Shown in pieces: positions 57,122-64,000 of a stretch of 64,000 bases of DNA. Origin of the DNA: JAEZBP01 sp963832725 (GTDB lineage: Bacteria; Myxococcota_A; Polyangia; Polyangiales; Sandaracinaceae); the NCBI GenBank assembly GCA_963832725.1, contig CAWHVG010000001.1, positions 62,001-126,000 of the forward strand, given 5' to 3'. The notes under the pieces were generated by a model that saw only the letters and a list, made by a program, of their open reading frames with translations, was not told where the DNA came from and ran no database searches. The translations under genes and the position numbers were made by a program. Within the stretch, counting starts at the first letter, position 1. Every line of letters begins with the position of its first letter.

Positions 57122-57937
57122 ATGAAGAGCAGTATGGGTTTGTTGGTGATGGGGTGTCTCGCGGGGTGCGCGGGCCCGCCGCCCACGGCCTTCGGGGGCG
57201 CCTGCGTCGACGACGCGGAATGTGAGACGGGGATTTGCGCGCCCGACCCGGACCGATTCTGTACCCGGGAATGCTCGGGGGACTCGTGCCCGACGAGCTT
57301 CGTCTGCGGCAGCTCGGGGCTCTGTGGGCGCACCTGCACCGACGGTCGAACGCAAGGCAGCGGGGCGAGCGAGGAGATCTGCGTGGGGGGAGCGTTCGTC
57401 GCCTGCTCGACGCAGGACGCGGCGAGCGCGTGCTCGGTCTGCGGCTGCGAGCCTTTCGGCGGCGGCACCGCATGGAGGGGACGGGATGCGAGGTCGGGCA
57501 GCCGGACGGTACGGCCTGCACGATGGCCATCGAGTGCACGTCCGGCGCTTGCTACCACGACACGAGCACATGTGGGGCGCCGCGTGCGACGGGCGAGGCC
57601 TGTCTCGTCGACTCGGATTGCGCGACGCAGAACTGCAGCACCGACGGGGACACTTCGACCCCCGGCGTGTGCAACCAGGAGCTCGGCTCGGACTGCTCGG
57701 GGGGCCGCAACGGACACGTGCACGAACTGCATTGCTTACAGTTCGAGCAGCTCGATCTGCGGGCGCCGACACTGTGGGCCCGAGGCCGCGTGCCCGCAGC
57801 TCGGCGGCCGCACGTGGTCGTGCGAGATGTCGACCGACGGTACGCAGCGTTGCGCGGAACAGTGCGATCCGTCGGCTTCCGGCTACCTGTGCTTGGACCT
57901 CGTTCAGGATTGTCGCGCCAGCGGCTTCTGCGGCTGA
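57122..57937 (+). CDS. Cys-rich lipoprotein, frameshifted
   Basis: AGGAG at 57111-57115 is correctly spaced for ATG 57122 (MKSSMGLLVMGCLAGC, lipobox LAGC) and too close for ATG 57116, which decides the start. Cys-rich modules follow: CVDDAECETGICAPDPDRFC, CPTSFVCGSSGLCGRTC. Two frame changes, near 57480 and 57710, lead to MEGTGCEVGQPDGTACTMAI, DSDCATQNCSTDG and CGPEAACPQLGGRTWSCEMS, closing SGFCG at 57937. About 270 residues. It is similar in style to the N-terminal part of the lipase lipoprotein at 2121. Function unknown. Confidence 0.65.
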   Translation: MKSSMGLLVMGCLAGCAGPPPTAFGGACVDDAECETGICAPDPDRFCTRECSGDSCPTSFVCGSSGLCGRTCTDGRTQGSGASEEICVGGAFVACSTQDAASACSVCGCEPFGGGTAWRGRDARSGSRTVRPARWPSSARPALATTTRAHVGRRVRRARPVSSTRIARRRTAAPTGTLRPPACATRSSARTARGAATDTCTNCIAYSSSSSICGRRHCGPEAACPQLGGRTWSCEMSTDGTQRCAEQCDPSASGYLCLDLVQDCRASGFCG

Positions 57938-58121
57938 GGCGGCCGGGTGACTGCGCCTTCGACTCGACTCTCGCCGCGCCCCACGCTCGTTCCTCGCTCT
58001 CTCGTGGCGAGCGCTGACGCGTCGAGCTGACGCCGCTCGCCGCCTTCACGCACTCGCGGTGGGGCTCGACCCCGCTCGGCCTGCTCGCTACGGTGTCGGC
58101 CCCATCGAGGAGGAGGCAGCG

Positions 58122-59796
58122 ATGACCAGCACGAAACAGGGGCGCGTGGTGCGCGCACCGCGCGGGACCGAGCTCTCGTGCAAGGGGTGGCTTCAGGAAG
58201 CGCCGCTCCGGATGCTCATGAACAACCTCGACCCGGAGGTGGCCGAGCGGCCGGAGGATTTGGTGGTGTACGGCGGGACCGGGAAGGCGGCGCGCTCGTG
58301 GCCCGACTTCGATCGGATCGTGCGCGAGCTGCGCGAGCTCGGAGGACGACGAGACGCTGCTGGTGCAGTCCGGGCGCGCGGTCGGGAGGTTCCGCACGCA
58401 CGCGGACGCGCCGCGGGTGCTCATCGCCAACTCGCTGCTGGTGCCGCGCGTGGGCGAACTGGGACGAGTTCCGCGCGCCTCGAGGCCGAGGGGCTGACGA
58501 TGTACGGGCAGATGACGGCTGGCTCGTGGATCTACATCGGGACGCAGGGGATCCTGCAGGGGACCTACGAGACGTTCGGCGCGGCCGGGGAGAAGCACTT
58601 CGGCGGCGACTGGAAGGGGCGCTGGATCCTCACCGCCGGGCTCGGCGGGATGGGCGGGGCGCAGCCGCTCGCGGCCACGATGAACGGCGGCTTGCTGTCT
58701 CGGGGTCGAGGTGGATCCGGCCCGCGCGAAGCGGCGGGTCGAGACGCGCTACGTGGACCGGATGACGGAGGATCTCGACGAGGCGCTCTCCTGGATCACC
58801 GAGGCCTGCGAGAAGAAGGAGGCGCTCAGCGTGGCGCTGGTCGCCAACGCGGCGCAGGTCTATCCGGAGCTGGTACGGCGCGGGGTGACGCCCGACTTCG
58901 TGACGGAGCAGACGTCCGCTCACGATCCGCTGGTCGGCTACGTGCCGTCGGATCTGTCGCTGGAGGCGGCGGCGGAGCTGCGCGAGCGGGATCCGAAGGG
59001 CTACGTGCGCCGCGCCCGCGAGGGGATGGCGGCCGAGGTCCGCGCGATGCTGGAGATGGTCCGCCGCGGGGCGTTCGCCTGCGACTACGGGAACAACATC
59101 CGCGAGCAGGCGAAGATCGCCGGGGTCGAGGACGCGTTCGACATTCCCGGGTTCGTGCCGGCCTATGTGCGGCCGCTCTTCTGCGAGGGGAAAGGGCCTT
59201 TCCGCTGGGTGGCGCTGAGCGGGGATCCGGAGGACATCGCGGTCACGGACGGGCCGTCAAGGAGGTGGTGCCCGACGACGCGCACCTGCACCGCTGGATC
59301 GACATGGCCGGCGAGCGGGTGGAGTTCCAGGGGCTGCCGTCCCGCATCTGCTGGCTCGGCTACGGCGAGCGGGCGCGGGTCGGGCTCGCGTTCAACGAGC
59401 TGGTGAAGTCGCGGCAAGGTGAAGGCGCCCATCGTGATCGGGCGCGACCATCTGGACTGCGGCTCGGTGGCCAGCCCCTACCGCGAGACGGAAGGGATGC
59501 GCGACGGCTCGGACGCGATCGCGGATTGGCCCATCCTCAATGCGCTGATCAATTGCGCTTCCGGCGCGACCTGGGTGAGCGTGCACCACGGGGGCGGGGT
59601 CGGGATCGGTTACTCGATCCACGCCGGGATGGTGATCGTGGCCGACGGAACGGACGCGGCGGCCAAGCGGCTGGAGCGGGTGCTGACGAGCGATCCGGGG
59701 ATGGGCGTCATCCGCCACGCGGACGCGGGCTACGAGCTGGCCATCGAGACGGCGAAGGAGCGCGGGGTACACGTGCCTTCGCTGGAGGAGCGATGA
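58122..59796 (+). CDS. hutU: Urocanate hydratase, frameshifted
   Basis: Second step of histidine degradation, using tightly bound NAD+. GGAGGAGG precedes ATG 58122. Family parts are found in changing frames: ELSCKGWLQEAPLRMLMNNLDPEVAE, LTMYGQMTAGSWIYIGTQGI, FGAAGEKHFGGDWKGRWILTAGLGGMGGAQPLA, DRMTEDLDEALSWI, CDYGNNIREQAKIAG, and IVIGRDHLDCGSVASPYRETE with VHHGGGVGIGYSIHAGM. I count six breaks (near 58335, 58440, 58475, 58700, 59255, 59415); five are cured by deleting one base, one by adding one. The stop overlaps the hutI start. hutH and hutG are not in the window. Confidence 0.92.
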
Positions 59797-61046
59797 GCTT
59801 CGATCTGGTGGTGACGAACGCGCGGGTGGTGACCTGCGACGGGCCGGAGGGCGCAAGGGCCAAGGAGAGGCTCGGGGTCATCGACGAGGGGGCGGTGGCC
59901 ATCGAGGGCGACCGCATCGCGTGGGTCGGGCCCGAGCGGGAGCTCGGCATCGCGCGGGCCAAGCGCACGATCGACGCGGGCGGGCGCATCGTGATGCCGG
60001 GGCTGGTGGATCCGCACACGCACTTGGTGTTCGCGGGCAGCCGGGTGGACGAGTTCGCGCGGCGGATGGCCGGCGAGGAGTACCGCGCGATCGCCGCTGG
60101 CGGCGGCGGGATCAAGGCGACCGTGCGCTGGAGCCGCGAGGCGAGCGACGAGGAGCTCTTCCGGTTGGCGTCGGCGCGGGCGCTCGGGCTGCGGGCACAC
60201 GGGGTGACCAGCGCCGAGGTGAAGAGCGGCTACGGGCTGAGCGTGGAGCACGAGCTCCGGCACTTGGCGGTGGCGAGGCGGCTCGGTGAGGAAGGGATCC
60301 TCAACGTGACGACGACGCTGCTCGGCGCCCACGCGGTGCCGCCCGAGCGGGCGAACGAGCGCGCCGACTACGTGGAGGAGGTGGCGACGGCGATGGTGCC
60401 GATCGCGGCCGAGCGCGGGCTGGCCGATGCGTGCGACGTGTACCTCGACGAGGGGGCGTTCACGCGGGCGGAGGCGACGCGCATTCTGGAGGCGGCGAAG
60501 GGTGCCGGGCTCGCGGTGCGGGCCCACGTGGGGCAGTTCGCGGATCTGGGGGGCGCGGAGCTGGTGGCCGAGCTCGGCGGGCTGAGCTGCGATCATCTCG
60601 AGAGCGTGTCGGACGCGGGGCTCGACGCGATGGCGAAGGCGGGCGTGGTGGCCGTGCTGCTGCCCGGCGCCTGGCGAACGCTGCGGCAGACGGCGCCGGA
60701 CGCGGAACGGATGCGCGCCCACGGCGTGCGGATGGCGGTGGGGACCGACTGCAATCCGGGGACGAGCCCGACGGTGGATCTCCTGCTCTGCGCGGCGCTG
60801 GCGGTGCGCGATGCGGGGATGACGCTGGAGGAGGCCGTGCTCGGCGTGACGGTGGAAGCGGCTCGGGCGGCCGGGCTCGAGGACGCGGGCCGGATCGCGG
60901 CGGGGATGCGAGCCGACCTGGCCATCTTCGACGAGGAAGATCCGCGGGCGCTGGCGTATGCCATCGGAGGCCTGTCCGCGACGACGGTGGTGCTCGGCGG
61001 CCGGGTGGTCGACGAGCGCGCCCCCTCGGCCGTGCCACTTTGGTAA
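59793..61046 (+). CDS. hutI: Imidazolonepropionase
   Basis: 417-residue metal-dependent amidohydrolase for the third step of histidine degradation. ATG 59793 overlaps the hutU stop (ATGA). Motifs: VMPGLVDPHTHLVFAGSRVDEFARRMAGEEY, TTLLGAHAVPPE, VRAHVGQFADLGGAELVAELG, and GTDCNPGTSPT with the metal/catalytic residues. No frameshift, in contrast to hutU immediately upstream, which shows how patchy the errors are. Confidence 0.95.
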   Translation: MSFDLVVTNARVVTCDGPEGARAKERLGVIDEGAVAIEGDRIAWVGPERELGIARAKRTIDAGGRIVMPGLVDPHTHLVFAGSRVDEFARRMAGEEYRAIAAGGGGIKATVRWSREASDEELFRLASARALGLRAHGVTSAEVKSGYGLSVEHELRHLAVARRLGEEGILNVTTTLLGAHAVPPERANERADYVEEVATAMVPIAAERGLADACDVYLDEGAFTRAEATRILEAAKGAGLAVRAHVGQFADLGGAELVAELGGLSCDHLESVSDAGLDAMAKAGVVAVLLPGAWRTLRQTAPDAERMRAHGVRMAVGTDCNPGTSPTVDLLLCAALAVRDAGMTLEEAVLGVTVEAARAAGLEDAGRIAAGMRADLAIFDEEDPRALAYAIGGLSATTVVLGGRVVDERAPSAVPLW

Positions 61047-61213
61047 AGTCTGCTAGCAGTCCGTGGGGGGCGCTCGCTCCTCGGGTTTCGGGCGGGACGC
61101 CGTATCCCTCCGCCCTTCCCTCCTCGTACATGCGGGAGCAATCGCTCCTCGGCCCGCGATCGCGATGCTCGATCGCAACTCGAACGGACAGCCAGGCAGC
61201 GACGAGGCGTGTT

Positions 61214-61546
61214 GTGCAGATCGACTACCCGACCGCATTCGAGAAATACAACGACCGCTTCACGGCCGCGCTCGGCGACAAGGCGCCCGGCAGCTACGCG
61301 AAGTTCGGCCGCCACATGATCAAGCGGCTGGAGCGGCCGGAGTTCGACGAGCGCCTCGACACGTACGTGCAGCTCCACGCGGCCTGCAAGCGCATGCTCG
61401 ACGGCGGCTCGACCATCAGCGACGCGCTGGTGCACGAGTTCGAGGAAGCCGCCGCCTGGGTCGCCGTGCAGGCGCCCGACCTCTACGCGATGTTCCGCGG
61501 CGAGATCGGCGACCCCCGCGAGGCCGCCCCCGTCCACGGCGAGTAA
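61214..61546 (+). CDS. Hypothetical protein, 110 aa
   Basis: GTG start at 61214 (VQIDYPTAFEKYNDRFTAALGDKAPGSYAKFGRHMIKRLERPEFDERL). Predicted wholly alpha-helical and charged, with no signal peptide or membrane span. The N-terminus reads like a short helical binding domain. Codon use is typical of the genome. No family recognised. A longer in-frame start upstream has no ribosome-binding site. It lies between hutI and the sterol-reductase-like gene. Confidence 0.55.
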   Translation: MQIDYPTAFEKYNDRFTAALGDKAPGSYAKFGRHMIKRLERPEFDERLDTYVQLHAACKRMLDGGSTISDALVHEFEEAAAWVAVQAPDLYAMFRGEIGDPREAAPVHGE

Positions 61547-61750
61547 GCAAGCCGCGCGCTCCGCCGCCCACACATCCGCGGCAGCTCCGAGCCCACACGG
61601 AGAACGCGGCTGAGCGACCGCGACGACGACCGCCACCGCCATCGAGCGGAGCGGCGCCGACGGAGCTCCACGACTCTCCACGCGTCCCGGCAGCGCCCGC
61701 GGCGGCGAGCGATGGCAACCCCGCGGCGTGCTGGCTAAGCTCGCCCGCCC

Positions 61751-63022
61751 ATGAGCGAGAGCCGCACTGCCCACGGCGCCGAGCGCGTCCCCGCCGATCA
61801 CTTCGGAGGCCCGATCGGAGCTTTCGCGCTGACGCTGATGATGCCGGTGGTGTCGTTCTATCTCTGGTCCTGCGTCAGCCAGCACGACGGATCGCTCTTC
61901 GTGCCGACGTCGCTGGCGGAGCTCTCGGCGATGTTCCCGGCGCCGACCTGGCAGGCGACCGCGATGCTGGGCGGCTGGCTCGGCCTGCAGGTGATCTTGC
62001 AGCTCGTGGCGCCGGGCAAGGTCGTGCAGGGCGCGCTGCTGCCGAACGGCGAGCGGCTCTCCTACGAGCTCAACGGGCTGGCGGCGTTCGTGCTGTCGAT
62101 CGCGATCCTGATCGGCCTCTTGGCGACGCACGTGATCTCGGCCTCGGCCGTGCTGGCGCAGCTCGGGCCGCTGCTGACCGTCTCCACGCTGGCGGCGGTG
62201 GCGCTGGCCGTGTGGCTCTACGTGTGGGGCCGGCGGCGCGGGGCGCTGGAGCGCTCGAGCGGGAACGTCGTCTACGACTTCTACATGGGCACGGTGCTCA
62301 ACCCGCGTTTCGGGCTCTTCGATCTCAAGTTCTTCTTCGAGTCGCACATCGGGATGGGCACGTGGGGCGCGCTGGCGGTGATCATCCCCGCGGCGGAGAT
62401 CGAGCGGACGGGCTCGCTCTCGAGCGCGATGATGGTGGTCAGCCTCTGCCAGCTCTTCTACATCACCGACTTCTTCGTCTTCGAGTCGAACCTGCTCTCG
62501 ATGCTGGACATCATCTACGAGAACTACGGGTTCATGCTGACCCACGCGTTCCTCGTCTGGATGCCCTTCAACTTCACGCTCCAGCAGCAGTACCTGCTCT
62601 CGTCCGAGGTGGAGCTGCCGGGCTGGGCGATCGGCGGGATCCTGGTCCTGAACTTCGCGGGCTACCTGATGTTCCGCGACTCGAACCTGCAGAAGCAGCG
62701 CTTCCGCCGCGATCCGAGCAAGCCGGTGTGGGGGCGCCCGCCGAAGGTGCTGAACACCAAGCGGGGCACTGCCCTGCTGGTGTCGGGCTGGTGGGGCCTG
62801 GCCCGGCACACCAACTACCTCGGCGACCTGATGATGGCGCTCTCGTGGTGCTTGGCCTCGGGCTTCGGCAGCGTCGTGCCCTACTTCTACTTCATCTACT
62901 TCGCGCCCCTTCTCCTCAACCGCGAGCGGCGCGATCACGCGCTCTGCAAGGAGAAGTACGGCGACGACTGGGACGAATACTGCCGGCGCGTCCCACACCG
63001 GATCATCCCCTACGTCTACTGA
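61751..63022 (+). CDS. ERG4/ERG24-family sterol reductase-like membrane protein
   Basis: 423 residues with about nine hydrophobic spans. Family signatures of sterol C14/C24 reductases are strong: ELNGLAAFVLSI, VVYDFYMGTVLNPRFGLFDLKFF, LVSGWWGLARHTNYLGDLMMALSW, and the C-terminus HALCKEKYGDDWDEYCRRVPHRIIPYVY. These enzymes reduce a sterol double bond with NADPH in the membrane. A sterol role fits because several Myxococcota make sterols, but no squalene or oxidosqualene cyclase gene is visible here, so whether it acts on self-made or acquired sterols is unknown. No frameshift. Confidence 0.87.
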   Translation: MSESRTAHGAERVPADHFGGPIGAFALTLMMPVVSFYLWSCVSQHDGSLFVPTSLAELSAMFPAPTWQATAMLGGWLGLQVILQLVAPGKVVQGALLPNGERLSYELNGLAAFVLSIAILIGLLATHVISASAVLAQLGPLLTVSTLAAVALAVWLYVWGRRRGALERSSGNVVYDFYMGTVLNPRFGLFDLKFFFESHIGMGTWGALAVIIPAAEIERTGSLSSAMMVVSLCQLFYITDFFVFESNLLSMLDIIYENYGFMLTHAFLVWMPFNFTLQQQYLLSSEVELPGWAIGGILVLNFAGYLMFRDSNLQKQRFRRDPSKPVWGRPPKVLNTKRGTALLVSGWWGLARHTNYLGDLMMALSWCLASGFGSVVPYFYFIYFAPLLLNRERRDHALCKEKYGDDWDEYCRRVPHRIIPYVY

Positions 63023-63179
63023 CGGCGGAGGGCCCCCCGCTCCGGCACGCGAGAGCGATGTCGCGGTGGCGCCACCGTCCAAGAGACGACGGGAGACCGC
63101 TCGGCGTGTGAGCGAGATTCACGGGGGAGTGAGCGTCGACGCCCCGTCCTCGCAGGCTGGCTCGGCCCCTACGACGTCA

Positions 63180-63345
63180 CCCTCGTCATGGCACGGCACG
63201 TGCTCACGTTGGCGAGCTCCAGCCCTGCATCACACAGGCCGAGCTCGACGCATACATCGCGCAGTACAACGCCGGGATGACCGACGCGGTGCTGCGCGAG
63301 ACACCGCCCGCGTGCGCCTCGTTGCCCGTCAGCATCGGCGGCTGA
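63180..63345 (+). pseudogene. Possible C-terminal fragment of a Cys-containing secreted protein
   Basis: A frame ending TGA at about 63345 reads CITQAELDAYIAQYNAGMTD, then AVLRETPPACASLPVSIGG, a protein-like end with two Cys, but no start or signal peptide is in frame upstream. It could be the end of a frameshifted small lipoprotein or a gene remnant. The remaining bases from 63023 to 63387 show nothing else. Confidence 0.3.
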
Positions 63346-63387
63346 GCGCCGCGAGCGGGCATCGAGGACTGCGCTGCCCCAACCGAA

Positions 63388-63693
63388 TCAGTAGGAGCGC
63401 GGGAGCGCGTCGAGATCGACCGTGTCGAGCGCGAAGCGGATGAGCGCGCTCCGGCTCATCTTGCGGTGACCGCTCGCTTTGAGCTGCTTCACCTTCTCGT
63501 CGAGCCGCGCGAGGTCTTCCTTGTAGAGCGAGATGCAGATCACTTCGTAGTGGTCGGGCTTGATCTGCTTCGGGCGGCGGCGCGGCGCGCGGGTGCGCTT
63601 CGCCGGCTCCTGGTAGAAGGTCTCGCTCAGGACCTCGCGGACTTCCTCGCCGTCGAAGAGGTCCCGCACGCCGTGGGCTCTCTCGTTGCTCAT
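63388..63693 (-). CDS. Ribbon-helix-helix DNA-binding protein
   Basis: 101 residues from ATG 63693. The C-terminal half is a ribbon-helix-helix domain: beta strand YEVICISLYKEDLARLDEKVKQLKASGHRKMSRSALIRFALDTVDLDALP. The N-terminus (MSNERAHGVRDLFDGEEVREVLSETFYQ) and a basic linker (KRTRAPRRRPKQ) may contact the partner ATPase. It lies 36 bp after a ParA-type gene on the same strand. This order suggests an RHH-type partition or localisation partner, or a regulator of the pair. Confidence 0.8.
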   Translation of the reverse strand: MSNERAHGVRDLFDGEEVREVLSETFYQEPAKRTRAPRRRPKQIKPDHYEVICISLYKEDLARLDEKVKQLKASGHRKMSRSALIRFALDTVDLDALPRSY

Positions 63694-63728
63694 CGTCTCT
63701 CCCTTCCGACCTGTATCCCGCTCCGAGC

Positions 63729-64000
63729 TCAGACGGCCCGTGCCACGGTCGGGTCGCTCCCCGCCATCGCCCCGCCGAGCGCGGGAAGATCCGCGCCGCG
63801 CAGCCTCACGATGCGCTCCACGAGCGCGAGATAGTCGAGCGCGCCGTGGCTGTCGGGCGCGTACTCGAAGATGGTCTGCTTGGCGCTCGGCGCCTCGCGC
63901 AGCTTGGTGTTGACGCGGATCGGCGGCAGGCAGCGCTCGCCGAAGTGCTCGGTCAGCGCGGCCACCGCTTCGCGCGCGATCTTGTTGCGGACGTCGAAGA
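63729..64000 (-). CDS. ParA-family ATPase, C-terminal part (runs off the window)
   Basis: Partial. The visible end reads FDVRNKIAREAVAALTEHFG, then ERCLPPIRVNTKLREAPSAK, then QTIFEYAPDSHGALDYLALV before its TGA at 63729. This is the standard ParA ending (R.N..L.EAP..G.TI..YAP.S.GA.DY..L). The P-loop lies beyond the window. ParA/RHH pairs act in segregation or in positioning of chromosomes, plasmids or protein complexes. Confidence 0.85.
   Translation of the reverse strand, partial: FDVRNKIAREAVAALTEHFGERCLPPIRVNTKLREAPSAKQTIFEYAPDSHGALDYLALVERIVRLRGADLPALGGAMAGSDPTVARAV

Overview
The window is GC-rich chromosomal DNA, very probably from a free-living Myxococcota bacterium (Polyangia, perhaps Sandaracinaceae-like). 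The reasons are many Cys-rich 'CGDG'/'DDG.CDDG' lipoproteins, a myxobacterial HRDVSPHN-type Ser/Thr kinase, an AgmX/PglI-type C-terminal domain, repeated IPT/TIG domains, a sterol C14-reductase-like protein and abundant beta-oxidation genes. The taxon is inferred from gene content only.

Layout. 0-11 kb: a two-LytM-domain peptidase, a VolA-like lipase lipoprotein, a zinc-ribbon membrane protein, an inositol-monophosphatase-family enzyme and several unknowns. These lie between two inverted copies of a composite hairpin/array element (1387-2060 and 10070-10708). 11-17 kb: an RDD-like membrane protein, a fused FadJ-type enzyme with its thiolase, and a membrane metallophosphoesterase. 17-23 kb: a minus-strand cluster of lipoproteins, a CXXCH-containing Cys-repeat protein, a TPR protein and a Ser/Thr kinase. 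23-30.8 kb: 2-oxoacid dehydrogenase E1-alpha plus lipoamide dehydrogenase, a pair of acyl-CoA dehydrogenases, a creatininase-family protein and a benzoate-CoA-ligase-like enzyme. 31-38 kb: a YcjF/DUF697-like GTPase, a fatty-acid desaturase, RidA, an enoyl-CoA hydratase/acyl-CoA dehydrogenase pair and guaB. 38-51 kb: an IPT-repeat protein, an outer-membrane-barrel candidate, two alpha/beta hydrolases, a bestrophin, a PAS/GAF histidine kinase and a MalT/AfsR-like regulator. 51-57 kb: an accessory stretch with a Cys-repeat lipoprotein, 22-bp and 14-bp tandem arrays, a subclass-B1-like metallo-beta-lactamase lipoprotein, and remnants of a DUF1156 methylase and an SNF2-type helicase. 58-64 kb: hutU-hutI, the sterol-reductase-like protein, and a ParA/ribbon-helix-helix pair at the edge.

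The metabolic theme is breakdown of fatty acids, aromatic acids and histidine to acyl-CoA, 2-oxoacids and glutamate precursors. It is combined with a large secreted/lipoprotein surface repertoire and several signalling proteins.

Sequence quality matters here. Many genes, including guaB, lpd, the E1-alpha gene and hutU, are split by single-base frameshifts. Wherever I could reconstruct the junction, removing one base nearly always restored a family-like protein, so these look like insertion-type consensus errors clustered in patches rather than real pseudogenes. Genes below are annotated as single loci across such breaks.

The most unusual signals are non-coding: the inverted composite elements, a family of hairpins with different stems but the same geometry, a palindrome array with an exact 43-bp period, and four genes whose 3' end including the stop codon is partly re-duplicated just downstream.
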